Source: Halobacteriales archaeon QH_8_64_26
GTDB lineage: Archaea > Halobacteriota > Halobacteria > Halobacteriales > Halococcaceae
Assembly (NCBI GenBank): GCA_003021725.1
Contig: PXRA01000074.1
Coordinates: forward strand, 31,290 to 66,210
DNA length: 34,921 nt
Direction of reading: 5' to 3'
The position numbers were made by a program, and so were the translations under genes. Under the pieces are notes generated by a model, which saw only the letters and a program-made list of their open reading frames with translations, made no database searches and was not told the origin of the DNA. Shown in pieces: positions 1-8,454 of the stretch (the first letter of the stretch is position 1; every line of letters begins with the position of its first letter).

Positions 1-220
1 TTCTCTATCGGTCGGAGGCTAACTTTCTCACCCTCCAGGAAGATCGGTCCCGGCATACCTCATCGTTCGATCCCGAGGGCCTAACGCTGCCGGCACCATC
101 CCATCCATCGGTTCGAGTTCCGAGCGAGGGCCTTCCATTGAGGTATAAATCGGCTCCGGTGGTAGTTCACATACTTCGAGCCAACACTTGCCGTTGCCGT
201 TCGGCGATTCGTCACCGGTG

Positions 221-230
221 CTTTTATGTA
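221..230 (+). promoter_or_regulatory. TATA-like box of the thermosome gene
   Basis: The T/A-rich stretch CTTTTATG stands out in GC-rich DNA, with its centre about 33 bases before the ATG at 258. Archaeal transcription starts about 25-27 bases after the TATA centre, so the mRNA would begin around 250 with a leader of less than ten bases. A second TATA-like stretch (GTATAAAT, 142-149) lies further upstream and could give a longer transcript. The positions are seen; promoter function is inferred. Confidence 0.6.
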
Positions 231-257
231 GAATCGCATTCAATCGACCAGTTGACT

Positions 258-1949
258 ATGGCACAGCAGATGGGCGGACAGCCCCTTCTCGTACTCTCGG
301 AGGACAGCCAGCGCACCTCCGGGCAGGACGCACAGTCGATGAACATCACGGCGGGCCAGGCCGTCGCCGAGGCGGTTCGGACCACCCTCGGTCCGAAGGG
401 CATGGACAAGATGCTCGTCTCCGATTCGGGCGACGTCGTCGTCACGAACGATGGCGTCACGATTCTCAAGGAGATGGACATCGAGCACCCCGCCGCGAAC
501 ATGATCGTCGAAGTCGCCGAAACCCAGGAGGACGAGGTCGGCGACGGCACGACGACCGCGGTCGTTATCACCGGCGAGTTGCTCGATAAGGCCGAAGACC
601 TCTTAGAGCAGGACATCCACCCCACCACGCTCGCACAGGGGTATCGTCAGGCCGCGGAACGCGCCACCGAGATCTTAGAAGAGAACGCTATCAGTGTCGA
701 TTCCTCGGACACCGAGACCTTAGAGTCGATCGCCTCGACGGCGATGACGGGCAAAGGGGCCGAAAGCTCCCGTGAGGAACTCGCCGAACTCGTCGTCAGC
801 GCGGTGCAGTCGATCGGCGACGAGGACGGCCTCGACACCGACAACATCAAAGTCGAGAAAGTCATCGGCGGCTCGATCGGCGAGTCCGAACTCGTCGAGG
901 GCGTCATTCTCGACAAGGAGCGCGTCCACGACAACATGCCGTACTTCAAGGAGGACGCGAACGTCGCCGTTATCGATACGGCGATCGAGGTCCAGGAGAC
1001 CGAGATCGACGCCGAGGTCAACGTCACCGATCCCGACCAGCTCCAGAACTTCCTCGATCAGGAAGAGGATCAGCTCCGGGAGATGGTCGATGGGCTCGTC
1101 AACGTCGGCGCTGACGTCGTCTTCTGCGAGGAGGGTATCGACGACATGGCCCAGCACTTCCTCGCCCAGGAAGGTATCCTCGCGGTTCGGCGCGCGAAGG
1201 ACTCGGATACCAATCGCCTCTCGCGGGCGACCGGTGCCCGCGTCGTCTCGAACATCGACGACATCACCGAGGACGATCTCGGCTACGCCGGCAGCGTCGC
1301 CCAGCGCGACGTCGGCGGCGACGAACGAATCTTCGTCGAGGACGTCGAGGACGCACGTGCGGTGACCCTCATCCTCCGTGGCGGCACCGAACACGTCGTC
1401 GACGAGGTCGAACGCGCCGTCCAGGATTCGATGGAAGTCGTCCGCGTCACCTTGGACGACGGCCAGGTCCTTCCCGGCGGCGGTGCTCCCGAGACCCAGT
1501 TGTCCTTGGGGCTTCGCGATCACGCCGACTCGGTCGGCGGGCGCGAGCAACTCGCCGTCGAGGCCTTCGCGGACGCGATCGACGTGATCCCCCGGACCCT
1601 CGCGGAGAACGCCGGCCTCGACCCGATCGACTCGCTGGTCAACCTGCGGAGCCAGCACGACGGCGGCGACAGCACTACTGGTCTCGACGCCTACAGCGGC
1701 GACATCGTTGATATGGAGGCTGACGGCGTCGTCGAACCGCTCCGCGTCAAGACCCAGGCCATCGAAAGCGCCACTGAGGCGGCCGTGATGATTCTCCGGA
1801 TCGACGACGTCATCGCCGCCGGCGACCTGAAGGGTGGCGGCAGCGACGACGACGATGACGAAGGGCCACCCGCTGGCGGCGGCGGCATGGGCGGCATGGG
1901 TGGTATGGGCGGCATGGGTGGTATGGGCGGCATGGGCGGCATGACCTAG
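258..1949 (+). CDS. ths: Thermosome subunit (group II chaperonin)
   Basis: ATP-driven protein-folding chaperonin that builds a double-ring cytoplasmic complex. The 563-residue product has the family's usual length. Hallmarks are TLGPKGMD (residues 43-50), [18 protein letters not shown] (64-81), the nucleotide-binding GDGTTT (95-100) and VLPGGGAPE in the C-terminal equatorial domain. It ends in an acidic linker and a repeated GGM tail that projects into the ring cavity in this family. The open frame runs further upstream to 138, but the added residues are not chaperonin-like and the ATG at 258 is the one that fits the TATA-like box. Haloarchaea carry two or three paralogues; I cannot tell which one this is. 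A 466-codon open frame on the opposite strand is a coding-bias shadow. Confidence 0.98.
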   Translation: MAQQMGGQPLLVLSEDSQRTSGQDAQSMNITAGQAVAEAVRTTLGPKGMDKMLVSDSGDVVVTNDGVTILKEMDIEHPAANMIVEVAETQEDEVGDGTTTAVVITGELLDKAEDLLEQDIHPTTLAQGYRQAAERATEILEENAISVDSSDTETLESIASTAMTGKGAESSREELAELVVSAVQSIGDEDGLDTDNIKVEKVIGGSIGESELVEGVILDKERVHDNMPYFKEDANVAVIDTAIEVQETEIDAEVNVTDPDQLQNFLDQEEDQLREMVDGLVNVGADVVFCEEGIDDMAQHFLAQEGILAVRRAKDSDTNRLSRATGARVVSNIDDITEDDLGYAGSVAQRDVGGDERIFVEDVEDARAVTLILRGGTEHVVDEVERAVQDSMEVVRVTLDDGQVLPGGGAPETQLSLGLRDHADSVGGREQLAVEAFADAIDVIPRTLAENAGLDPIDSLVNLRSQHDGGDSTTGLDAYSGDIVDMEADGVVEPLRVKTQAIESATEAAVMILRIDDVIAAGDLKGGGSDDDDDEGPPAGGGGMGGMGGMGGMGGMGGMGGMT

Positions 1950-1951
1950 AA

Positions 1952-1973
1952 GACGCACCTTTTTTCTGGCGTC
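1952..1973 (+). terminator. Oligo-T terminator with short hairpin after the thermosome gene
   Basis: Two bases after the thermosome stop, GACGC (1952-1956) and GCGTC (1969-1973) can pair around a loop that holds six T residues (1960-1965). Archaeal RNA polymerase terminates at oligo-T tracts with little need for a hairpin, so the T run is the active candidate. Confidence 0.55.
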
Positions 1974-2184
1974 CTCACTCGCTCTCTCGTCATCACAAAA
2001 CTGCTTCGCCGTTTTGAACGACTTCGTTCGGTCGCTCGTTGTGGGGCCAGCAAAAATCTGCATCAAAAACGCTCGCTCGCCTACGGCTCGCTCGCACTGA
2101 GCGTGCTTGCCCGCCACCGCCTACCGCCGAACCGCTCGCAAACTACGACCCGCTCTTCTTTATCGTACTCGCGTAGCTAACCAG
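1974..2184. other. Intergenic spacer, no gene seen
   Basis: I see no gene in this stretch. It holds a short palindrome (GAACGACTTCGTTC, about 2017-2030) and a ten-base direct repeat GCTCGCTCGC separated by five bases (about 2070-2095). Neither resembles a transposon end. Confidence 0.4.
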
Positions 2185-2262
2185 TCATTCGTCGTCTGCG
2201 GGAGTTCCCAACATCGCCATCGCAGCTTCGTACTCGTCTCTGATCTCCCCTCGCCAGTCCAC
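2185..2262 (-). pseudogene. Possible C-terminal coding remnant
   Basis: Read on the minus strand, this stretch gives a coherent acidic segment of about 25 residues ending in AMAMLGTPADDE and TGA at 2185-2187. The segment contains WRGEIRDEYEAA, typical of haloarchaeal protein composition. The frame continues upstream into an alternative frame of the oxidoreductase gene with no start of its own. It could be the tail of a lost gene, or a tail of the oxidoreductase displaced by a frame change. I recognise no family and the call rests on composition only. Confidence 0.3.
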
Positions 2263-2282
2263 GTTCCTGCTCGCGTAACGAG

Positions 2283-3257
2283 TTACTCCGCTGCGATCGC
2301 ATGGGAGATCTCTACTGCGCGCAGACCGTCGTAGACGTCCACTGGAGGGGTTCTGCCGGCAGAAAGGCTCTCGACGAAGGCGTCGGTCTCTCCACTATAC
2401 CCCATCTCGGTCGCCGTCTCCGCGTCGAAGGTGATCGTTCTCGGATAGGTGTCCGTCTCAGTCGCGTAGGTGAGCCGATCGAGACGCCACCACTCCTCGC
2501 CTTCGACGAGGACGGCTCCCTCAGTACCGATCACCCCGTGGCGGAGGTACTCTATACGGGAGGTCCAACTGTTCTGGAGGAGGCCGATCGCCCCGTGTTC
2601 GAATGTCACTGTCGCGAGGACGTTGTCGTCGAACGATTCGATCTCCGGGTGGGTCGCGTTCGCCGTCTGACCCGAGACGGACTCTATCTCGCCGCCGAGC
2701 CACCGCAGCATGTCGATGTTGTGCGAGGCCGATTCGATCGTCACGCCACAGGCTTCTCCCGGGTCGAGTCGCCAGTTCTCTTCTTGTGGGTCGCCGTGTC
2801 CGGCCCGAGTGCTGAAGACCGTGATCGGGTCCCCGATATCGCCGTTGGCGAGGAACTCACGCATTCGCCGACAGGGCTCGGCGAACCGAGAGGGAAACCC
2901 CATCATGAACCGCACGTCCTCTTCCTCGACGACGTTCCTGATCGCCTGCCCGTTCGCGACCGTCCTCGCGAGGGGTTTCTCACAGAAGATCGCGATGCCC
3001 TTTCGCGCCGCTCCCCGTACGATGTCGCGGTGTGTCCCTGGTGGCGTTGCGATGTAGACGACGTCTAACTCCCGCTCTCGAAACAGCGTCCGGTAATCGG
3101 TGTATGGTTCCGCGTCGGCCGCGGTCGCGAGAACTCGCGCCCGCCCGGCACGAACGTCACAGATGGCCTCCAAGGCAACCCCGTCGTGATCGTAGAGGAC
3201 CTCCGCGTGCGTTCGTGCGATCCTCCCTGCGCCGACGATACCGGCTACGATCGTCAT
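2283..3257 (-). CDS. Gfo/Idh/MocA-family NAD(P)-dependent oxidoreductase
   Basis: Predicted cytoplasmic dehydrogenase acting on a sugar, inositol or nucleotide-sugar type substrate; the exact substrate cannot be read from the sequence. The N-terminus IVAGIVGAGRIARTHAEV is a Rossmann dinucleotide site, followed by a YIATPPGTH segment and CEKPLA, the family's conserved EKP motif. The C-terminal half carries the alpha/beta substrate domain with ESASHNIDMLRWLGG. I chose the ATG at 3257 (324 residues) because a minus-strand TATA-like GCTTATC at about 3281-3288 sits about 27 bases upstream. An ATG six codons earlier (3275) is possible. The end (EISHAIAAE) is slightly short for the family, and coding-like sequence in another frame follows it. 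The divergent neighbour is an AlkP-like protein; such pairs occur near surface-glycan genes. Confidence 0.88.
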   Translation of the reverse strand: MTIVAGIVGAGRIARTHAEVLYDHDGVALEAICDVRAGRARVLATAADAEPYTDYRTLFRERELDVVYIATPPGTHRDIVRGAARKGIAIFCEKPLARTVANGQAIRNVVEEEDVRFMMGFPSRFAEPCRRMREFLANGDIGDPITVFSTRAGHGDPQEENWRLDPGEACGVTIESASHNIDMLRWLGGEIESVSGQTANATHPEIESFDDNVLATVTFEHGAIGLLQNSWTSRIEYLRHGVIGTEGAVLVEGEEWWRLDRLTYATETDTYPRTITFDAETATEMGYSGETDAFVESLSAGRTPPVDVYDGLRAVEISHAIAAE

Positions 3258-3370
3258 GAACAGGGTGGCGTCCATGAACTGATAAGCGCTGTCGGTTCGG
3301 CTCCCGATCGACGCCGGCGGTGTGGATCCGGGCCCGTGTCTGGCCCCCTGGCTATCCAGAGGGGCGATCC

Positions 3371-3398
3371 CTATAAATGGTAGTTTACGAATACTTTT
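3371..3398 (+). promoter_or_regulatory. Promoter elements of the AlkP-like gene
   Basis: CTATAAAT (3371-3378) is a strong archaeal TATA box and would place the transcript start near 3400, giving a leader of about 25 bases. A second A/T-rich element, ATACTTTT (3391-3398), lies about 30 bases before the ATG at 3425 and would give a leaderless mRNA. The ATG at 3377 overlaps the first TATA box and is therefore not a credible start. Confidence 0.5.
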
Positions 3399-3424
3399 GC
3401 TTTCGGAATCTAACACGGGGAATA

Positions 3425-4420
3425 ATGCCTATCGACTTCGCACAGTGGGCCGACGAGTTGCGGGCAAACTGGGCCGACTCACCGAAACGCGCTGTGCTGG
3501 AGGGTCTTTACTATACTTATCTCGGCGGGTGGCTCACGGCGAGTTCGCGATACGATGTCGGAACGAACGTTTACGACCGGGAGTGGGATCTGTTGGTCGT
3601 GCTGGATGCCTGTCGGGTCGATGCGCTTCGAGAGGTGGCACCGGAGTACGACTTCCTCGACGTCGGAGGGATCGAGAGCGTGTGGTCGGTCGGTTCCGCG
3701 TCAGCCGAGTGGATGTGTAAGACCTTCACAACCGAGTATCGCGACGCGATCGCCGACACGTGCTATCTCTCGGCGAACCCCTACGCGACGAAGACGTTCG
3801 TCGATGGTATCTACGCGCCGCCCAAAGCCGCTCCGTTCGGGTCGGCAGGCGGGGAAGTCGTCGGGGCGGACGATTTCGGCGACCTTCGTAGTCTCTACCG
3901 GGAGCGCTGTTCGGATCGCTTCGGCATCGTCATGCCCGAGGACCTGACCGACGCGGCGATCTACGCCGACAGGGAGATCGACGCCGAGCGCACCATCGTC
4001 CATTACATGCAACCCCACACTCCCTACTTCGCCGCCGCGTTCCGCGAGGACCGCGAGCTCACTGACACCGAGTACAAACCTTGGCCGGCGCTGCGCCGCG
4101 GGGAGATCGATTATACGACCGTCTGGGAGTGGTATCTCGATACCCTTCGTGCCGCGCTCGACTCGGTGGAACTCCTGCTTAGCAATACCGACGCGGAGAC
4201 GGTGGCCATTACCGCCGATCACGGCGAGGCCTTCGGCGAGTGGCGCGCGCACAACCACCTGACGGGCTTTCCCCATCCGGCGGTCAAGAAGGTGCCTTGG
4301 GCCGAAACCACGGCCGTCGATGTCGGCGGGTACGAACCGACGCCGCTCGCCGAGACCGAGGACACGGACGTCGCCGCCGAACCGGTCAACGAGCAACTCG
4401 AAGCGCTCGGCTACGTCTGA
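3425..4420 (+). CDS. Alkaline phosphatase/sulfatase superfamily protein
   Basis: A 331-residue protein of the AlkP fold: metal-dependent hydrolases or transferases of phosphate, sulfate or phosphoglycerol groups. The N-terminal metal-ligand strand is WDLLVVLDACRVDAL (residues 54-68), the central motif is HYMQPHTPY (193-201), and the C-terminal metal site is TADHGEAFGE (263-272). The sulfatase signature C-x-P-x-R is not present in usual form, so calling it a true sulfatase would go too far. No signal peptide or membrane helix is evident. It is divergent from the Gfo/Idh gene; in haloarchaea such proteins often accompany glycan or S-layer glycosylation genes, which here is only inference. Confidence 0.8.
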   Translation: MPIDFAQWADELRANWADSPKRAVLEGLYYTYLGGWLTASSRYDVGTNVYDREWDLLVVLDACRVDALREVAPEYDFLDVGGIESVWSVGSASAEWMCKTFTTEYRDAIADTCYLSANPYATKTFVDGIYAPPKAAPFGSAGGEVVGADDFGDLRSLYRERCSDRFGIVMPEDLTDAAIYADREIDAERTIVHYMQPHTPYFAAAFREDRELTDTEYKPWPALRRGEIDYTTVWEWYLDTLRAALDSVELLLSNTDAETVAITADHGEAFGEWRAHNHLTGFPHPAVKKVPWAETTAVDVGGYEPTPLAETEDTDVAAEPVNEQLEALGYV

Positions 4421-4523
4421 CTCCTTCCTTCCCGCCTCTGTTTTCGCTCCTTCTCCCCTTCTCGAACGCGCCGCGCGTGCCGATGCCCCGGTGTGTTTTG
4501 TCCGTGGACCACCGAGGGTTGCC

Positions 4524-5216
4524 ATGCAAGTCGCGATCGTCACCGTCGGTGACGAACTCCTCGCCGGCGAGACCGTTAACACGAACGCCGCCTGGCTCGG
4601 CGCACGTCTTACCGAACGCGGTGTTACCGTCCCCCGCGTCGTTACCCTCCCCGACCGGGTCGATGCCCTCGCCCGCACCATTAACGAGTACCGCGCAGCC
4701 TACGACGCCGTCCTCGTTACGGGGGGATTGGGCCCGACCCACGACGACCTGACGATGGAGGGCGTCGCCGCGGCCGTCGGGCGGGATCTCGAAGCGAGCG
4801 AGGCGGCCCTCGCCTGGCTCGAAGAACATGGAGGCTATGCCGCCGAGGACTTGGCGGCGGGCACGGTCCACCTCCCGGCCGGCGCACGCGTCCTCCACAA
4901 CGAGGCCGGCGTCGCGCCCGGTTGTGTGATCGAGTCGATCTACGTCCTGCCGGGGGTGCCAGAGGAGATGCAAGCGATGTTCGAGCGTATCGAAGGGGAG
5001 TTCGCCGGCGAACCCCGCTACGTCGAGTCGATCGTCACCACCGAACCCGAGAGTGCGCTGCTCGGTCGTTTCGAGGCGGTACACGACAGGTTCGACGTCG
5101 AGATCGGCAGCTATCCCGGCGAGGACGTCCGGATCAGAGTCGAGAGTACCGACGAGGGAGAACTCATGGACGCCGTGGGCTGGCTCCGCGATCGCGTCGA
5201 TCTCGCCGATACCTGA
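4524..5216 (+). CDS. CinA/MoaB-type molybdopterin-binding domain protein
   Basis: A 230-residue protein matching the N-terminal (COG1058) domain of CinA. Landmarks are VTVGDELLAGETVNTNAAWL near the start, VTGGLGPTHDDLTMEG (about residues 66-81) and VLPGVPEEMQAMF. In bacteria CinA has roles in NMN deamidation and ADP-ribose or pyridine-nucleotide repair; the archaeal single-domain forms are less well defined. The ATG at 4524 begins the conserved domain at once; upstream in-frame sequence is arginine-rich shadow of the preceding gene. A gene for an NAD kinase family protein lies 300 bases downstream, a possible pyridine-nucleotide link. Confidence 0.88.
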   Translation: MQVAIVTVGDELLAGETVNTNAAWLGARLTERGVTVPRVVTLPDRVDALARTINEYRAAYDAVLVTGGLGPTHDDLTMEGVAAAVGRDLEASEAALAWLEEHGGYAAEDLAAGTVHLPAGARVLHNEAGVAPGCVIESIYVLPGVPEEMQAMFERIEGEFAGEPRYVESIVTTEPESALLGRFEAVHDRFDVEIGSYPGEDVRIRVESTDEGELMDAVGWLRDRVDLADT

Positions 5217-5225
5217 TCGTTTTGA

Positions 5226-5366
5226 TTACCGAAAGAGGTAGGCCCACCACGCGAGGACGATCGCGATGCCCGCGAGCGAGACGGCGATCCCCGCGCCGTT
5301 GATCACACCCGCTGGAAGTAACTCCTCGGCGGACTGTAACACCAGGTCCCCAATGACTGCGTTCAT
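5226..5366 (-). CDS. Small single-span membrane protein (46 aa)
   Basis: A 46-residue product whose C-terminal half, GIAVSLAGIAIVLAWWAYL, is a clear transmembrane helix preceded by a short soluble segment. A minus-strand TATA-like GGTTAAG (about 5390-5396) stands about 27 bases before the ATG, fitting leaderless expression. The gene is convergent with cinA: its stop lies nine bases past the cinA stop. I do not recognise the family and assign no function. Confidence 0.6.
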   Translation of the reverse strand: MNAVIGDLVLQSAEELLPAGVINGAGIAVSLAGIAIVLAWWAYLFR

Positions 5367-5519
5367 ACCCGGCTGTTCCCGGGGTACGCGCTTAACCCAT
5401 ACGGTCTCCCGGCCCGCCATCGTTCCGCCCCGTTCGCCGCTCGGTTCTCCTTCGCTCCGTTGGATGCGCCCCGTCCCGCTCCGACAACGGTTTTCCTCGC
5501 GGGGTCTCCACAGCGATGC

Positions 5520-6590
5520 ATGCGACGCGTTGGCTTCGTGCTGAATCCGATCGCGGGCATGGGCGGGCGAGTCGGACTCAAGGGTACCGACGGGCAGGTC
5601 GAAGCCGCCCGGGAGCGCGGTGCGACGCCCCGTGCGCCCGACCGCGCCCGCGAAGCCCTCGCTACCCTCCGCGATCGAGCGTCCGAGCCGCTCGAACTCT
5701 CGGCGTACGACGACCCGATGGGCGCTACGGAGGCCCGCGAGGCGGGCTTCGAACCGGTGATCGTCGGTCACCCCGAAGGCGAGGAGACAACCGCCGCGGA
5801 CACCCGAGCGGCCGTCGAAGCACTCCTCGCGGAGGGCGTCGATCTGCTGGTCTTCGTCGGCGGGGACGGCACCGCCGTCGACGTCGCCGAGGCGCTCGCC
5901 GCGGAGAACGCCGATCTCCCGGTCTTAGGGGTGCCCGCCGGCGTCAAGGTCTACTCCGCGGTCTTTGCCGTCTCGCCCGCCGCGGCCGGCCGGATCGCCG
6001 CCGACTTCGACAGTACCGAGCGACGGGAGGTATCCGATCTCGACGAGGACGCCTACCGCGCCGGCGAAGTACGAAGCGAACTCCGGGGCGTCGTCTCAGT
6101 CCCGGTGGCCGCCGAACTCCAATCGAGCAAGCAACTCGCCGGCGGCACGGTCGAAACCCTCGCCGCCGGGTTCGCGAGCGAGGTCGATCCCGAGGTCACC
6201 TACGTCTTCGGTCCCGGAGGAACAGTGGGAACGGTCGAGGAAGCTCTCGACGTCGACGGCTCGCCGCTTGGCGTCGACGTCTGGCGGGATGGAAACGTCC
6301 TCGCGCTCGACGCGGCGGAAGCGGAGATCTCGGAGCGGTTGGGCGAGCGCAATGTCGTCGTGGTCTCGCCGATCGGCGGCCAGGGGTTCGTCTTCGGGCG
6401 CGGGAACGACCAGCTTTCGCCCGCAGTTCTGAATCGTTCCGAGATCGAGATCGTCGCCTCCCGCCCCAAACTCGACGACATTGGCGTCCTCCGGGTCGAT
6501 ACCGGCGACCGGGACACCGACGAGGCACTCCGGGGCTGGCACCGCGTTCGCGTCGGCCGGTTCGAACACCGCCTCGTCCAGGTGGTCTGA
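5520..6590 (+). CDS. ATP-NAD kinase family protein
   Basis: A 356-residue protein of the ATP-NAD kinase fold (COG3199/AcoX-like branch). It starts RRVGFVLNPIAGMGGRVGLK, a typical N-terminus for this branch, and has the diagnostic GGDGT loop (residues 114-118) followed by LGVPAGVKVYSAVF. It probably phosphorylates NAD or a related compound using ATP, but the members of this branch are not all proven NAD kinases. The ATG at 5520 overlaps another ATG at 5516 that is out of frame; the 5520 start gives the expected N-terminus. A TTTTCC stretch (about 5491-5496) sits about 27 bases upstream. Confidence 0.88.
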   Translation: MRRVGFVLNPIAGMGGRVGLKGTDGQVEAARERGATPRAPDRAREALATLRDRASEPLELSAYDDPMGATEAREAGFEPVIVGHPEGEETTAADTRAAVEALLAEGVDLLVFVGGDGTAVDVAEALAAENADLPVLGVPAGVKVYSAVFAVSPAAAGRIAADFDSTERREVSDLDEDAYRAGEVRSELRGVVSVPVAAELQSSKQLAGGTVETLAAGFASEVDPEVTYVFGPGGTVGTVEEALDVDGSPLGVDVWRDGNVLALDAAEAEISERLGERNVVVVSPIGGQGFVFGRGNDQLSPAVLNRSEIEIVASRPKLDDIGVLRVDTGDRDTDEALRGWHRVRVGRFEHRLVQVV

Positions 6591-6692
6591 TCGGGGAGGG
6601 CACCCGTACCGACCGGTAACCGAGGAGGGGAGCGCGGTGAAAGCGGGTCGAACCATCCCTCCGCCGGGTCACGCATTGGTAGACCGCTGACC

Positions 6693-6727
6693 GAGTATAA
6701 GGGGCTACGAACAAGACTAAGGTGATC
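6693..6727 (+). promoter_or_regulatory. TATA box and strong Shine-Dalgarno of the AbrB-PhoU gene
   Basis: TATAA (6696-6700) is followed by GGTGATC at 6721-6727. GGTGATC is a seven-base match to the complement of the archaeal 16S rRNA 3' end (GATCACC) and sits seven bases before the ATG at 6735. This decides in favour of 6735 over the ATG four codons later. The gene is thus one of the few in this window with a clear leader. Confidence 0.7.
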
Positions 6728-6734
6728 GGCTCCC

Positions 6735-7781
6735 ATGCCCGGGTTAATGGAAACCAGAAAGGTCCAACGGCTGGGTCCCTCGACGCTGGCGATGACTCTG
6801 CCCGCCGAGTGGGCCCAGGCCCACGGCGTCGAGAAGGGCGATGAGGTCTCGATCCGGACGAGCGGCAAAGGCACTCTCACCGTGATGCCCGAGTCCGCCC
6901 GCACGGAGGAGTCGGAAGCGGTTATCCACGCCGCGGGTCTCGACGCGGATGCCGTCGAACGCGCGATCGTCGCCCAGTATGTGCTCGGTCGGCGAGTGAT
7001 CTACGTCGAGGCGGGCAACGGCGCGACGCTCGGCGGCGAGCACATCAACGCCGTCTACAACGCTGAAACCCAACTCATGGGGCTTGGCGTGATCGAGGAG
7101 GCCCCCGAGCGCATCGCGATCCGGTGTTCGGTCGATCCCGAGGATTTCACTTTGGATAACCTCTTGGAGCGGCTCGAACGCACCGGCTCCACGATGCGCA
7201 ACGAGGCGATCAAGGCCCTGGCCCATGGCAATCCCGATCTCGCCCAACGAGCGCTCAATCGCGAGCGGCAGGCGAACAAGATCTTCGTCCTCCTGCTTCG
7301 ACTCATCTTCACCGCCTACCGCAACCCGAACCTGGCCCGTGCGATCGGCCTCACCGATGGCTTTCCCCTCATCGGGTATCGCTCGATCGTGAAGAACCTG
7401 GAACTCGTCGCCGACAACGCGGAGGACATCGCGGAAACCGTCATGGAAGCCGAGGGCCACACGCTCGATATCGACGAACAAACGATGCGTCGCATCAGGG
7501 AGTTCACCGACCAGGTCGACGGGATCTGTGAACTCGCCGTGAGCGCGGCCGTCGAGCGCGACTACGACCGGGCGACCCAGGTCAGGGAAACTTTCGCCGA
7601 GATCGCTGAGCGCGAACAGGAAATCCTCGCCGATCTCCCAGAGATGGACAACGTAGACCTACTACAGATCAGGGAAGTCCTCGTGAGCCTCCAGCAAACG
7701 GCTCAATACGCCGTTCGGAACGCCGAGATCGCGGCGAACTTAGCGCTCAACGAGGAATCCGAACACGTCACGATCCGATAG
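6735..7781 (+). CDS. AbrB-PhoU domain phosphate-uptake-type regulator
   Basis: A 348-residue cytoplasmic regulator. Residues 5-50 form a SpoVT/AbrB-type DNA-binding domain (ETRKVQRLGPSTLAMTLPAE, then KGDEVSI). The rest is largely helical and PhoU-like, with acidic metal-binding helices such as LVADNAEDIAETVMEAE. Archaeal proteins of this layout are usually annotated as phosphate uptake regulators. No phosphate transporter gene is nearby, so the target is unknown; other members control unrelated genes. The gene is monocistronic as far as seen. Confidence 0.85.
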   Translation: MPGLMETRKVQRLGPSTLAMTLPAEWAQAHGVEKGDEVSIRTSGKGTLTVMPESARTEESEAVIHAAGLDADAVERAIVAQYVLGRRVIYVEAGNGATLGGEHINAVYNAETQLMGLGVIEEAPERIAIRCSVDPEDFTLDNLLERLERTGSTMRNEAIKALAHGNPDLAQRALNRERQANKIFVLLLRLIFTAYRNPNLARAIGLTDGFPLIGYRSIVKNLELVADNAEDIAETVMEAEGHTLDIDEQTMRRIREFTDQVDGICELAVSAAVERDYDRATQVRETFAEIAEREQEILADLPEMDNVDLLQIREVLVSLQQTAQYAVRNAEIAANLALNEESEHVTIR

Positions 7782-7838
7782 TTCCGTCAATCCTCGCCGG
7801 AATCGACCGTTCGAAGGCGAAACGAGAGGGAGAGCCCC

Positions 7839-8403
7839 TCAGAGGGCAGTTACGAGTACCGCCGCGCTCGCGATGCTATTGATTGCGGCGTGAGCGACCG
7901 TACTGCTCGCCGTCCCGTATCGCGCTCGCAGTCCCGAAAGGAGGAACGCGAGGATCACGAGCGATACCACCCGGAGGAACGGCGCGGCGGTGTCCACGAT
8001 CAGGTGCTTCAGGACGAAGGCAAGCGCCGTCTGAATCACACCGCGCCAGACGAGTTCTTCCGCGACCGGGCCGACGATTCCGTCGACGAGGAAGAAGCCG
8101 GCGGGACCGACGATTCTGGCCCCACAGGTGCCACACTCCGCGCGGAAGCTCGGTTGGGGTGTGATAGCTCTCGTCGGCTGGCTCGACGAAGGTCCCTCGG
8201 AGCTGCTCCAGATGGTAGCGGAACCGCCCGGAATCGCGTACGTCCACCCGCCGACGCAGGTCGGCGAACCCGATGGGGGCGGCGGCTCCGGTCTCGCGGT
8301 GGTGCGTCACTAACGCTCGGAGCACGTCGATCCGGAGCGGGTCGCTCAGCGTGCCGGGGGCGTCCGCGGGCTCGGTGGCCGACCGCTCCTCAGCATCATC
8401 CAT
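7839..8403 (-). pseudogene. Decayed HTH regulator / CPBP intramembrane protease locus
   Basis: Two frames are needed to read this stretch. From 8403 one frame encodes an ArsR-like winged helix (DPLRIDVLRALVTHHRE, then DSGRFRYHLEQLRGTFVEP), after which it turns into arginine-rich nonsense. From about 8150 downwards a second frame encodes AECGTCGARIVG, a likely zinc knuckle of such regulators, then VAEELVWRG, the CPBP (CAAX protease-like) motif EExxxR, then FVLKH and HAAIN, the other two CPBP motifs. Only about eight residues separate the first two motifs, where about 30 are usual. The simplest reading is deletion remnants of a regulator and a CPBP protease now joined. It lies just downstream of the ABC permease gene, a common place for CPBP genes. 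Confidence 0.65.
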
Positions 8404-8454
8404 GATCTCCCTCGGAGTCCCGCGTCGGGTTCGCCCGAGCGATCGATAGCGATC

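Noticed and set aside
1878-1943. Tandem GGCATG/GGTATG repeats as a possible DNA repeat element.
   Set aside because: They encode the normal GGM tail of the thermosome subunit.
720-2117. Long open frame of about 465 codons opposite the thermosome gene.
   Set aside because: It mirrors the thermosome codons; long antisense frames are routine in GC-rich haloarchaeal genes, and the product has no domain.
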